This document shows positions 29,060 through 41,598 of a DNA stretch of 64,000 nt, one piece after another. The stretch is from Sipunculus nudus (lineage: Eukaryota; Annelida; Sipuncula; Golfingiida; Sipunculidae), in the NCBI GenBank assembly GCA_026874595.1, contig CM049311.1, positions 66,344,453-66,408,452 of the forward strand. The letters are read 5' to 3'. The stretch's first letter is position 1. Each line of letters begins with the position of its first letter. The translations under genes and the position numbers were made by a program. A model generated the notes under the pieces. The model saw only the letters and a program-made list of their open reading frames with translations. It was not told the origin of the DNA and did no database searches.

Positions 29060-29107
29060 GTGTGTGTGTGGGGGGGGGGGGGGGGGGGTTGGTTGTGTGT
29101 GTGTGTT
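29060..29107 (+). repeat. (GT)n / poly-G simple repeat
   Basis: GT dinucleotides surround an uninterrupted run of about 20 G. Confidence 0.9.
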
Positions 29108-29347
29108 TTGAAGCATCTCAGACTCGTTAAATGTAATAATTAAGTATATGCATTGATTCAAGTTGTTGTGTCTCTTATACTAATATGTGTGAAATGCAGG
29201 GTTCATTAGCTCAATTAGCTTTTTCAATCAGCTTTAGCAGTACATTCATGTTTCATGTATGTGCAGGAAACAAGGTATTTTAGTATCCATCCTAGACCAA
29301 TTCATGGCTCTATAGTAGAAACAGAGCCAAAGGCCACTGCTTTAATT

Positions 29348-30728
29348 GTATCCCCAGACAAAGTCTGGATACTATGGTTTAAGCCTGAGGCCTGCCCTAC
29401 AGAGATTTCGCTTGGAGGCTATAACTCAGAAATATTTTACAGATCATTACCAAACTTGAAATGTGCATAGATAGGGGTGAGAGGATGAAGCCTATTTAAA
29501 ATGGGGTCTTGACCTTTACTAGGAGAGTGACCTTGAATAGGTCCATTTGGGGGGGGGGGGGGGAAATCACACAAATTTTTTTTATAACTCAAGAAATCTT
29601 GCATGGATTGATCCAAAAATTGACTTAACAGAAGATCTTCGATAATGTTGTCATGTACAGGAAACTGGTGGCGCCACCTGTTATCCTTTAGTTGTTTTTG
29701 TGCCATTTAATACCCCATTTAATACATAGACATGGTTTAAGGGATGATATATATTTAAAATGGGGTCATGACCTTTCCTATGAGAGTGGCCTTGACCTTG
29801 AATATAGCCATATATGGTGAAAATCACACAAAATCATTGATAACTCAATAAGGAATGCATGGATTGGTCCAAAAATCAAATTGACTGAAGATCTTTGCCA
29901 GCTTTGTCTTCTGTGGAAGATAGGTGGCGCCACCTGTCCTTTTCTTGTTTTGGGGCCTTTTAATTACATATCAGTGCCACTTGACAGGACTGTGAGCATT
30001 ATAAGTCTAAAACTATTGGGCCAATTGGGCTGAAATTATGCATATCCATTGATCTTGGAAACCTCTATCTTGTATTTAAGATTGGTGGCGCTATCTGCAA
30101 TCGGAATTGTGTGGCGTCCATCCATGCATTTGCTTTTGGTGAAAATTGCTCATATCTTAGGATTGGTTCAAGGTATCGGTCTAGATTTGGCATGTCCATC
30201 CATCTTGAAAAGTTTTCTCCTAAACCAGAGAGGGGGCGCCACCTACCTTCCCATTTAAATAAAATAAATTAATGCCTTTTTTTAGGAGTGATTTGCCCTA
30301 TTGGCCTGAAGTTGTGCATATCTTGTGCATCTTGTACTCAAGACTGGTGGCGCCATCTGCAATCGTTTTGCCGTGGCGTCCATCTGTGAAAATTGCTTAT
30401 ATCTCTTTAGCCGTTCAAGGTATTTGTCTTAAATTTGGCATGTCTATCCATCGTGGAAAGTTTTCTCGTAAACCAGTCATATGGCGCCACCTACCTGCCT
30501 GTTTCAGTAAAATAAATTTATGCTCTTTTCTCAAGAGAGATTCAACATATTGGCCCCATATTTGGTAAAAAATATTGTTTTCAAGTGGATAGATGAAAGA
30601 AACCATGGCCGCTTGCCAAGTGTCAGTATATATGCTGCTGAAGATTGGGGGCCAATTCTTAAAGGGGCCGGGTGGGGGATTAATTGTCTGGGGATACTAT
30701 GGCTCCTGCGGTGCAAAGAAATATCTAG
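29348..30728 (+). mobile_element. Family B element, copy 2
   Basis: The 5' hairpin is GTATC-CCAGAC / GTCTGG-ATAC at 29348, as in the copy at 5218. The 3' end has GTCTGGGGATACTATGG, an imperfect hairpin GGCTCC/GGTGC, then AAAGAAATATCTAG ending at 30728, followed by TT. It holds four internal units with GGTGGCGC-type palindromes (29668, 29922, 30085 and 30348) and a final GGCGCCACCTACC. No protein is encoded. Confidence 0.65.
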
Positions 30729-30921
30729 TTTATCTAGTTACCGGAGCGCAAACAGACGGGCGACGCAACACTTCACATATGACCCATTTAAACCTTTGCT
30801 TCCGATTTCTTTTGATCAAATACAGCTAAATAACCAACAAAAACCACAACCATAAAAATCATGTTCATTCCGAGACTAACATCCATTGAAAATTAATAAT
30901 ACTATTCATTTCAAAGAGGAT

Positions 30922-31094
30922 TTTAGTTCAGCTGACTGAAGGTCAATGAAGATGAATAGTGGCGGCGCTTTGGTAAGCAGGGCACAAATCCTAACTATGA
31001 GGGCTTGGATCATGAACCTACTCTAACAGGTGCTATAAAAAGATCTCCGCGGAGACCTGAAATGAGGTCACTGTAAACCTATATTCTAAGCATT
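30922..31094 (+). repeat. Family A-like fragment
   Basis: It starts TTCAGCTGACTGAAGGTCA, a diverged family A hairpin. A GGGCACAAATCCTAAC and GGAGACCTGAAATGAGGTCAC phrase from the 336-bp unit follows. It stops where the Penelope-like coding sequence begins. Confidence 0.5.
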
Positions 31095-31116
31095 TGAACA
31101 CAATCTGGCACAATCT

Positions 31117-32811
31117 GGCAATCTCCTAGTACAGGCAGATAAGACTACCAACCTGTACAGTATGCCGAAAGAATACTACAATAAACTCCTAACAGAAAAC
31201 ATCACTAAGACATACAAAAAAGCAGACAAAAATATCTGTAAAAAATATCAATACAGAAGCCAAAGCGGTTCCCTTAACCTAGCAGAACCACATCGAAGTC
31301 ATGGCAGAGCGTAATGCTTACATTACTTTAAAAGACCACAAGGATAATTTTGAACAAAACCCCAAGTGCAGACTGATAAATCCAGCAAAATCTGAAATAG
31401 GTATCATTAGCAAAAAGCACTTGGAAAAAATTAATAGCCAACTGAGACTGAAAACCAAACTCAACCAGTGGCAAACACCGCACAGGTAATATCTTGGTTC
31501 AAGAAATTGAAGCTGAAACAAAAATCAAAGTTCATAAAGTTTGATATCGTTGATTTTTACCCCTCGATCACAGTAGATCTACTCATGAAAGCCCTCGAAT
31601 TTGCCAAAACCATGGTCTTCATTCCAGATGATGTTATCAAAATCATCCTGCACAGCAACGGTAACATCTGGGTGAAAAAAGATCACACTAGCTTTGACGT
31701 CATCATGGGCAGTTTTGATGCCGCTGAAGTGTGGGAAATTGTTGGTTTATACATCCTAGATATGTTGAAAAAGGAATTTAGTGAAAATGCTCTAGGCCTC
31801 TATCGAGATGACGGTTTAGGTTGTTTCCCCAACATGTGTGGACCCAAAGCAGACAGCACCCGTAAGAAAATGATCAAACTCTTTTCCAATGTTGGGTTTA
31901 AAATAACCATTGAAACTAACCTGACCTGCACAGATTTCTTAGACGTGACATTTGACCTCCAAAATGACATTTTCTACCCTTACAGAAAACCGAACAATGA
32001 CCCGCTCTATATCCACGCACAATCCAATCACCCACTAGCTATTTTCAGACAGATACCTATGATGATCAGCAAGCGTGTATCTGACACCTCCTGCAAAGAA
32101 GAGCTATTTTTGAAAGCCAAACCCATGTATGACAAAGCTTTAGCGAAAAGCGGGTTCTCAGAAAGCTTACAGTATGTTGAACCCACAGTGAAAAGCAAAA
32201 GAAACAGGAAAAGGGAAAATAATATGGTTCAACCCCCCCCCCCCCCCTACAGCCGTCATGTAAAAACCAGACAATTCATGAAACTGGTTGAAAAACACTT
32301 CCCAAAACATCACAGGTACCACAGGTTATTCAACAGGAACAATTTGAAAATTAGCTACAGCTGTCTACCCAACATGTCTAACCTGATCAGCAAACAAAGT
32401 ATGAAAGTTCTAAATACTGACAAAGCTGTGAATGTACCTCAAAATCAATGTAACTGCCGTAATAAGGATGAATGTCCTATGAATGATGTACTGAAGGTGA
32501 TTTCAAGACCAGATATAATAACCACAAACGATCCTTTCGTAACAGATCTCACGCTAAAAACACTTGACTGTCTAAACACATCTGGACACTTAAAGATAAC
32601 AATATCAATTACAAGCTCTCCTGGGAAATCTCTGCCACGGCAGCACCTTACTTCTGTGGGACCAGAAAGTGTGATCTCTGTTTGTCTGAAAAGCTACTTG
32701 TAGCAAGCCCCCCCCCCCCCCCCCCCCGGATCATGGTTGAACTCAAGAGCTGAAATTCTCTCTAAGTGCCGCCACCAAAACAAATTCACTCTGAAATGTT
32801 TTAAAACCTAG
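31117..32811 (+). pseudogene. Penelope-like reverse transcriptase, broken
   Basis: The reading frame is broken in at least three places. A first part starts near ADKTTNLYSMPKEYY (31117). After a frame change at about 31300 it reads AERNAYITLKDHKDN and CRLINPAKSEIG. A second shift at about 31485 opens the longest frame (31468-32703), with RT motif A FDIVDFYPS (residues 25-33), MGSFDAAE (80-87) in the motif B position and YRDDG (112-116) as the catalytic box. The C-terminal region shows Cys-rich NCRNKDECP, but the expected YIG core is deleted and a stop follows. The tail (LSKHIWTLKDNNINYKLSWE, CGTRKCDLCLSEK and CRHQNKFTLKCF) survives in another frame to TAG at 32811. A GIY-YIG-type endonuclease after the RT points to a Penelope-like element. 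The family assignment rests on recall of motif order. Confidence 0.65.
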
Positions 32812-33426
32812 CATTCATACTAATTTCTACGTGCCCGCTCATCTCTCCCCCCCCCCCCCCCCCCCCACGAGGATCCGCTGGACAGACTCATCTGTTCAGG
32901 TAGTTGCTCGCTCACTGCTGGCTCAAGGAGTCCATTGGATGAGAGGAAAGTTCTACTTTATCCTGGTCTAAGGGGCTTTACGACCTTCAGCTAGGAGACC
33001 TGTACCACTTAGTATGAGTATAGTACATTTGCCTTTTGTATTCCTTTTTATATTTTGTATATTTGCCTTTTGAATTGTATATTTTCATAGTATATGTGTA
33101 TTGTATATTTATATCATATGTGTATACTACTTAAATGTTACTGTACCCTATAAAATATCAGCTTACTTGCTAATGGGCTTCCTGGTAAAATATCATTGTA
33201 TTAATTATAAACATTTAAACCACAATAAATCTCTGTGACCTGTTATGTTCCAGTATCGCACGTGTACCCCGCCCAATCCTTTTGTGCCCCCGAGGACAAT
33301 AGGATCAGTGTCTGTCATTAAATGTCCCCCCCCCCATACGCACAAAGCATAAATTCGTAAACTCGTAATCTCGTAAAGTCTCGGCTTTTCAAACCACGCC
33401 GTTAGCTTCATTCTAACAACATTCAC

Positions 33427-33478
33427 CTGATGATCGGGACGCATCCCGTGAAACAGACTGTAATGAATTTACAGTGTT
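33427..33478 (+). ncRNA. Hammerhead-ribozyme-like motif
   Basis: CTGATGA (33427-33433) is followed by a stem CGGGA/TCCCG with loop CGCA, then GAAAC (33450-33454). Next comes a stem ACTGTAA/TTACAGT (33457-33475) and GTT at 33476-33478. This is the order of core, stem II, GAAA and stem III with a GUU site in a hammerhead. Penelope-like elements are known to carry hammerheads, and one lies about 600 bp upstream. Weak points are a U-U at the base of stem II, an AG bulge in stem III and a poorly paired stem I. It may be a decayed copy. Confidence 0.45.
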
Positions 33479-33503
33479 GCTTTTCTTCAGAGTTATACTA
33501 ATA

Positions 33504-33504
<1 letters not shown>

Positions 33505-33590
<86 letters not shown>
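33505..33590. repeat. (TA)n microsatellite
   Basis: An uninterrupted TA run of about 86 bp. Confidence 0.95.
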
Positions 33591-33595
<5 letters not shown>

Positions 33596-33708
33596 TTGGC
33601 GCCTGTGTGACACATTTAATCACATTTCAAATATATTTCAATATAATATTTCACAATAACTCATAAATGGAGCCTGTCTATATTCTATTCAAATCTATAT
33701 TTCATTCA

Positions 33709-33710
33709 CA

Positions 33711-33780
<70 letters not shown>
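33709..33780. repeat. (TA)n microsatellite, interrupted
   Basis: A TA run with two TTA interruptions, about 120 bp from the previous one. Confidence 0.93.
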
Positions 33781-33783
<3 letters not shown>

Positions 33784-35330
33784 TCTCTGAAAAGTCGGGG
33801 GGGGGATGAAAACATTTACCATGCCTTGCCAAAAAGTGGGGGCCTATATACCCCCATCCCCCTATATTGACGCCCCTGGAGATAGACATGGGCACCTGTG
33901 TCTTTCTTGTCCCGTTGTACATGGCAAGAGCTTGGTAAAGTGTGATGGACATATACTTCAGGCCAGGTTTAGTACTAAATTAAGAATCTGCCGTCTTAAC
34001 TAGCTACAAGTAGAAGATTTTTAGTCATATACGGTATACATATGTTGCCTCCTACATTAAGTTTCAGTGTTTTGAATGTTTGCAACCAAAAGATGTAACC
34101 TAGATGTTCAGCTGGAATGTGTGACCTTTTGATCATCAGTAGTGTTCAATAAGTGCAACCATGTTACCATTCCCGTCCAACTGTGTTCCGTTTTACCTTA
34201 AAAGTGACAGTGAGAAAGTCACTTGGATTCTTCTCTACGTTTTCTTCACCAACAAGTCGTATATTAAATAAAAGGCACGCGTAAAAGCGGTATACAGGAG
34301 ATAAAGGTTCTACAGATACCAACACGACTATCCTGATCCAATGGAATAATTACTAATTAACTGAAGCACATTTAACTGTGTACTTGCTTTGGAGCACATT
34401 TCCACTGTGTTTATCTAAATTAGAATTATTGTCAAAAGATACCCAAAGTAGAATTTTACAGATTTATCTTAAATTATTTCAATGAGTTAGTTGTCGAACG
34501 GTATAATTACATTAAAGTAATCCATTGCAAATGTTTTATATTAATCTGGATTAGCTTGTTACTTTTACAAGTGGTAGATGATTCTGACATAAGGTATCAG
34601 TTTTGACACCATGATTTCACCATTAAACTTATAAAGCCCCTGTACCACCACACTAAATAAAACCACCCTTTATCGTTCCTGAAGTCTATAAACTTTTGAA
34701 TATTAAGCAAATAAAATAGCTGCCAAAATAAAAAGCTGTAGCTGTTTCTGATACCCATCCGCAGATCATAGAACCTTTATACCTATATATAGTTATTTAA
34801 ACACCATTCAGAGCAAAAAAAAAAAGAAAATTAACAGTGTAACCTAAAAGAGCATAAAAGTAGTCTGCTAAAGGTAGTCTGAAATCCTTATTTAAAGGTT
34901 GTCATGGGCGGCACGAAAATGCTTAACATGTAACGTTTTAGCACCTGTTATGGCTGATTGAGCAGATTAAAGCTACGAAAAGGAATAGGCCCGAAAACCA
35001 GAAGGCAAATTGTTAAAGTCGGCTTAGACTGACATCGTCGGTTATCTCATACTATAAACCCCCACCATTTCATGTGTTCGCGATTAATTCTACCAAATGA
35101 TCGTATTTGCACATAAAACACACAATAGTCTATTAAAGCATTTACATATGATGACTAATATATAATGATAGAAATAGCCTTTTTCTTCACTTTGACAGCT
35201 TTCTTTACAGCTGTTTTGAATGTTTCACTGCACCTAGTACCTTTAAATGTAAAACGTATATCCAGGGTCTTATGCTAACCACATCTCACCCCAAAACAGC
35301 ATTATTATAAACAAATGTTACTTATTCATA
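33781..35330. other. Non-coding stretch without recognised repeats
   Basis: No gene, splice-compatible exon or repeat terminus was recognised on either strand. Overlapping ORFs at 33806-34003 and its complement show no domain. Confidence 0.5.
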
Positions 35331-36710
35331 GAACATAGGTAAATGCGACCTTTATCCTCTGAGATATGGAGCTCGTATGTACCCATCCCCCCTCCCACCC
35401 TCCCAGATTTATTTAAAATTTGATACAAAACCTCCAGTATATTGATAACTAAAGCGTCGATTGCAATGAAACTTGTCTTGAATATTGACCATGACTGGTT
35501 TTGTCAGTTCCCGATAAACAAGTGGTGCCATCTGTTCTTTTTTCTAATTTTTACGATTTCCCCCCTGTTTTTGAGAGTGTCAAATGGCAGTAATCATGTC
35601 ATTTTCTAAGCTGTGGTTTCATCTATAATGTTCCGAAACCTGGTGTGTTTATTGATCATAAGCGGAGGCACATTCTCCAACCGGTTGTCCGTCTATCTGT
35701 ACGTCCACAAATTCGTTTCTGGATGATAACTACAGTTTTATTGAAATATGTATTGCAAAACCTGAAGCAAGAACCCTTTATATTTTTGGGTCATGAGATC
35801 AAAGGTCATGGTCAGAGGACCCACCTATTTGAAGAGACTGTGGATACATTTAAAGCCCAACATTTCATCTCAAAACCATGTTGCGCATATAACTAACTTG
35901 CCAATAGGGGAAGAACCAAATCGCATTTTGGGCCACAAGGGCAAAGGTCGAGGTCAAGAGGGCTATCTATCCACAAATTAGTTTCAAGATGATAACTCAA
36001 GTTTCGACTGACATATTGGTTTCAAACTTGATTTATACAACCCACCAATAAAGAAAGAATCCTTTGGATTTTGATGTCATGTGGTCAAAGGTCAAGGTCA
36101 CAGGACATACTTCTTTAAACAGATTGTGAATGCATTTTAAGCCTAACTTTACATCTTCAAAAGGCAATCTTCATCATTTAGCTTACCTTCGAATTGCGGA
36201 AGAATAATTGATTTCGGGGTGTCAAGGTCTCAGGGCTCATATATTCACTAATCCTTTTATACATGATATCTCTAGTTTGGATAGATTGGCTTTAAACTTG
36301 ATTTAATAAGGGTCAGCACTAAAAATAGAATCATTTTGATTTCGGGGTCATTAGGACAAAGGTGAAGGTCACAGGACCCATATCTTTAAAAGAACTGTGG
36401 ATGCAATGTAAATCTAACTTTTCATCCAAAATCTTCCATATTTCACATATGGCTAACCTGTCCAAAGTGGAAAAAAATCTGTAGATGTCAAGGTCAGAAG
36501 TCAAGGTCACTGGGCCCACTCTTTTAAAAAGATTGTTATGAAATTCAAAATGATGTAAGCTCAAGGATAGTAAGATCTCAGTTATTTAGGTCACCAGGTC
36601 AAGAGCTAAGGTCACAGCACCCACATTTGAAAAAGCTCATAAAATTTTCCTTATAAAACAAATTCAGCTTTGCATCAAGATCTAGGAGTCCAAAGTTTTT
36701 TTTTTTTTTT
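35331..36710 (+). repeat. Degenerate repeats with GGTCAAAGGTCA motifs
   Basis: The first 250 bp resemble a family A 336-bp unit (GAGATATGGAGCTCGTATGTACCC, then GGTGCCATCTG). From about 35660 several units of roughly 160-170 bp follow. Each has a phrase such as GGTCAAAGGTCAAGGTCACA and then a GGACCCAC or GGACATAC phrase and TTTAAA, like family D cores. No clean ends are visible. Confidence 0.45.
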
Positions 36711-38770
36711 GGTTCAGCTGACCGAAAGTCACCGGGAGTATAGGAAAAGGGCTTGTTTACTGTCATCCGTCCGGACGTCATTTAGTAAGACACACATCGT
36801 AAAACTCTTGTAAACACAAATTCTTAAATCTCACACATTAATTATCCTTAGATGTTGATAATTCAAGCTTGTTCAAATGGTTTTGGTTCAGTGATTTTTG
36901 GCTGAGTTATGAGAAGCTTAACTTGGCCATTTTGCTGTTTTTTCCCATATGAGTTATAAACCTGTAAAACGTTTTTTTTTTTACCGAGGCCACTGAAGCA
37001 AATTTGTTTAATATTTTACAAGAATAATCCCCTGAATAATTCTTATAATAATTGTCTTTTATGGTTCCAAATAATGAATTTTGGCTGAATTATAAAGATT
37101 GAATTGAGTCATTTTACCATATATGTAAGCTGTGTGAAGCAGATACATCTAGCCTGGCACCTGTTTATCAGCATCCATTACATCATGCCTCTAGACATTT
37201 AGATTTCAGGTTATCTATGGTTAATATTGACAAGAATGTTTTTTAAAAGCTTTTAAAAAATGTAGATTTATGATTTTAGATATTCCTCATGCCAGGCAAT
37301 GTTTTCAAGCAAAGGTATACAGCTCTCTGTGGGTATATAAAGACGGCTGTACATGGATTATAAATAATAGGTATCCATACTCAACTTAATTCAAGATTTT
37401 GCCATCAGTGAGATGTAACTGTATCATAATTTTGCAAACAATATGCATCTGTAGTAAGTTTTAGCGAACCTGTGCGCTAATGCGATGGTGTGGCGGCGTC
37501 CGCCGTCTGTACGTTAACCCATAATATTTCAAAAACGACTGGAGCTAGCATCATGAAATTTAATGCAAAATATTAGCCATCTGAAAAACTTTGCATTTTC
37601 TTAGATTTTATAGAGAAAAAGGTAAAAAACCTTTAACAATCTTCTCCTCTGAAACGGTCAAGCCAAATTGTTAAATATTTTACAGAAATAATCTTTTATA
37701 CAATCTCTCTCAGGTTTGTTTGAATGGTTCAAATTCAGTGAATTTTGGCCGAGTTATAGGAAGTTAAACTCAGTCATCTGTAAAAAAAGGATATTAAAAT
37801 GACAGTCTCAGAAACGGCCGGAGCTATCATCACCAAATTTTATGCCAGTGTTGGTCACATGAGTCATATTTGAAATTCAGGTATTGGTGGCGCCACCTGC
37901 ATTGACCTTTTTTTTGTACGGGGTCATTGGTCATCTGTACATTAACCCAAAGTTTCTCAGAAATAGCAGGAGCTACCATCCCCTGATTTTATGCAATAAT
38001 CTGTCACAAATCAAATGTTGGATTCAGCTTATTTTTTTGCTATCTGCGTTTACTTAGATTTTATAGGGAAAAGGCTGAAAAACCTTTAAAAGTCTTCTTC
38101 TTGTAAACAGTCCAGCCAAATTGTTCAGTATTTTGCATAAATGATCCCGGATGCAAGCCCTCTCAAGTTTGTTCAAATGGTTTGGATTTGATGAATTTTA
38201 GTGGAGATACATGAATTTGAACAGTCATTTGGCCAAGTAAGCATACTGACATAGTAATCTCAGAAATGACAGAAGCTAGCATTACCAATATTGTGCAAAT
38301 GATGGTCACATGACTCACATTTGAAGTTGCAGATTTTGTGGTGCCACCTACATTGACCGTTTTTTTTTATGGGCAAAAACCTCATAATTTTAGCCTCTTT
38401 CAGCTTAAAATGTTTATGATGAAATTGTCAAGTTGAATAGTTAAATTTTTCAAAAGAATTATCCTAGGACATGGTTCTTTCAATCATATCATAAAAGCTT
38501 TTGTTGGTGTTATGGCCATTATTATGTCCATTTCAAACTGAGGACTGCAAAACTGTTCCTCTACAAAATTATTGTTTCAATTATAACTTCTGTAACATTG
38601 CACAAAAATTATTCTTAGGTGGCCTTTGTTCAAGTTTACTTGAATGATTTTTGGCAGAAGTATTGGACCTTTAACAATGAAAGAACTGCATCTTTTATTA
38701 TTCTAGATATTTTGATAAAAAGTTTATGAATATGTCAGCATGAAAAAAAAGCACTTTAGCCAAAGTCTTT
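36711..38770 (+). repeat. Family A-like start and family H repeat
   Basis: It begins GGTTCAGCTGACCGAAAGTCACCGGG, a diverged A-type hairpin. From about 37460 it shows the family H start AGCGAACCTGTGCGCTAATGCGATGGTGTGG. Several units share GGAGCTAGCATCA, TTTTCTTAGATTTTATAGGG and AGTTTGTTCAAATGGTTTGG. Palindromes GGTGGCGCCACC (37887) and GTGGTGCCACC (38339) are present. No protein is encoded. Confidence 0.5.
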
Positions 38771-38869
38771 CAGTATGTGTAAACAGATTCACCTACACTC
38801 CAAGATTGTGTCTGTATCTTTTAATAGATTGAGAAACTGCCAACTGTTTCAGATTTGGCAACAGGTCAA

Positions 38870-39235
38870 GAGTTCATTCAGTGCAGCCAACTATAGGTCA
38901 AGAGTTCAATCAGTGCAGCCAAGCACAAGGCATGTGATCACCTCATGGGTGACATGTGATCACCTCATGGGTGACATGTGAACACCTCATGGGCACCATG
39001 TGATCACCTCATGGGTGTCATGCCCCTCAGGGCAGGGCCCCTGCCTGAGCTTATGCAATGGTGTGGCTACTATTTCAGACTTGGCAACAGGCTAGAGGTC
39101 AATCTCGATCTATTTATAGCTTTGGCAGACTGCCAACTGTATCAGATTAGGCAACAGGTCAAGAGTTCACTCAGTGCAGCCAGGTATGGGTCAGGAGTTC
39201 ACTCAGTGCAGTAGCTGCATTCTATTTATAGTGTT
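38870..39235 (+). repeat. Local tandem repeats incl. four 22-bp units
   Basis: Four 22-bp units starting CATGTGATCACCTCATGGGT lie at 38931, 38953, 38975 and 38997. They are flanked by several copies of GGTCAAGAGTTCACTCAGTGCAG. The region abuts the broken end of the gypsy element. It is a candidate breakpoint, because the integrase sequence stops exactly where this repeat text begins. Confidence 0.75.
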
Positions 39236-41598
39236 TTTGTTTTGGACAGTGGTCCAACACAATCAACAATAATCCTACTAAATGGTTTCTCGAAAGCAAG
39301 AATAGGCCTAAGTGGGGCCTTAGAAGGATTCTGATTGGGCTTGCCTACCATCTGGCATGTATTGCATGATTTACAATATTGTACAACATCTTTCCTGAGG
39401 TTAGGCCAATAGAAGTGTGTACTAACTTTCTGATAAGTTTTATTTATACCTAAATGGCCAGACAAAGGAGCCGCAGGTGCCATGCTTTGAATTTCATTGC
39501 AAAAGCTTTTGGGCATTACTATTTGATGTTTGATTGCCCACTCATCATCAGCGCATACATCAGGTGGTCGCCATTTACGCATAAACACTCTATTTTTATC
39601 ATAGAAACAAACTGGGTTTTGTGACAGTTCATCTATAGAAACTGCCCTGGGAAAGAAACATGAAATATCAGGGTCCTTATGCTGTTCCGCGATAAGTTCT
39701 GACCTTGAGAATGATGCATCCTGTACGGGCGAGTCGTTAGACGAGTCACTAGTGACTCCCAGAGTGTTATTATCTGGATTATTATCCTCATGTGTGTTTC
39801 TCTTGGCCATAGATCTAGTTACAGCACATGAAGGATACAAACCAGGAATTTCCTGACTTTCAGGATCAGTGTCCTGATCAAGTGACGGCTTTTCTGTCAC
39901 TATTGATACAGGCGGTACTTTGTCACCTGCAACATCATTGCCTAGTAGCAACTGAATTCCCTTAAGGGTAAAGTAGTTCTTATGCCCACAGTAATATTCC
40001 CAGAAATCAAATCTGACTTTAATTGGATACTGTGAAGCGGAACTGAAGTGTGCCTGTCAACAGAGGAGTTTCCCTCAGCAGAAACAAACTTCTGTTTGTC
40101 ATAAGAGGACCTGGCCTCATTTGAAATACTCTCACAAGAGTCATAAAAGGACTTAGCCTTATTTAGAGAATACTCCTCGCAGGAGTCTTGAAAGGACCTT
40201 CGCTGGAATCAACTGAGGTTTGTATCCCGTAAGCTAAGAATTCTACTTTGGATTCAGTCGGCACTTGGGCCTCCGTAGCATCAAACGCTTTGTTAGAGTC
40301 AATAAAGGTGTTGTACCCCTTATTTACATAAAAAAGCCAGGCTCCTGTACTATGCTATGCATAGACTTTGAAACAAAACCAGAAGGTTTGCTATTTAGTT
40401 TATTCGCAAGTTTCCAGCAGTCAAATATTAGATGACCTTCCTTCTTGCAGTAATTACAGACATTCTTTGAAAATGACTGGCCTTGGTTGGATTTAGGCAC
40501 AGTGGACGTGGACCGAGGTGTAACAATGGACTTTGCTGAGCTATCAAGACTACTAGTACTGGGTGACTGCGCTTTAAACTTCTTTTGACCATACTGATTT
40601 ACATTCTTGTTTGTGATTGACTAGTTTGATTTGCTAGTAAAGGACATTTTGTGTGTTAATGAATTATCATCAGCTAATTGAGCAGCAATGTCAAGTGTTT
40701 CAGGACTTTTCTCATCAAGAAAATTTTTAACATCTGCGTTAATGCAGCGCTTAAATTCTTCAAGCAAAATCAACTGACGCAGATTGTCATAATCTTTCAT
40801 TACATTTTTAGAACTACACCAGCGATCAAACAACTGCTCATTTGTCCTAGTGAATTCGACGTAGGTCTGATTTTTGGCTCTTTTCCAAATTTGTAAATTT
40901 TTGGCGGTAAGTCTCTGGAACTAACTCATATCCTTTCAGGATTAACCGTTTAACCAAGTCACAGTCAGCAGTAGCTTCGACTGATAAATTTCTCTGGCCT
41001 TTCCAGTCAATACACTTTGTAACAGCACAGTCCAATTTTCTCTAGGCCAATTTCAGCTACCTTCTTGAAGTGTAAGAAATATTTATCAACCTCTTCTTCT
41101 TGAAAAGGTGGGACAATTCTAATGTGTTTAGTAATATCAAAACTGTGAGTTGGGGCAGCAGGTAGACTATGTTCTAGTTTAGGTCTTTCTTACACCAGTC
41201 GTTTTGAATGAAATTCATTTTCATTTTCTAGTCTTTCTCTTTCTAACCTGTCTTGTTATTCTCTCTCTTCTCTTTGTTTTTCTAATTCTAACTGTTTTAA
41301 CCTTTCATGTTCTTCCCTCTCTAACTGTTTTAATGCTAGCTAATGTTGCATTTCCGACTTTTTTAATTGTAATTGCATAGCAAGGCTTTCATTTTTTATG
41401 TTTCAACTTCATTCTCTTCAATTAAACCTTTCCTAATAAGATCTTGCATGATTTTAGCAATGATATCAGGCTTTCTCAAAGTTATTTTCACACTTAGCCC
41501 TACGTGTTGTCCCAAACGCAACAACTGTTCCTTTGTCAACAGTTCAAGTTGATCAGGGTCAGATCGTCAACAAATGTCTCAGGTTTGAAATCTGCCAT
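39226..41598 (-). pseudogene. Ty3/gypsy-type gag-pol remnant, truncated
   Basis: It reads from ATG at 41598 downward. The gag starts MADFKPETFVDD, then goes out of frame. Glu/Arg/Leu-rich coiled-coil-like text follows (41400-41220). A helical gag segment similar to SCAN-type capsid lies at 40833-40621 (FDRWCSS...LRQLILLEEF). A zinc knuckle CNYCKKEGHLIFDC lies at 40458-40417. The last open frame (39951-39226, 241 residues) begins with a protease-like LLGNDVAG, then the integrase zinc domain (SGHLGINKTY, FYWPNLRKDV, CKSCNTCQ at about 165-200), and breaks at IIVDCVGPLS, the first catalytic Asp region. The usual first His of the HHCC domain is Pro. No RT or RNase H lies between protease and integrase. 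No LTR pair was found. Several frameshifts and stops make it inactive. Confidence 0.75.

Noticed and set aside
38931-39018. Short regularly spaced repeats as a CRISPR array
   Set aside because: Units are head-to-tail without unique spacers, and the genome is animal.
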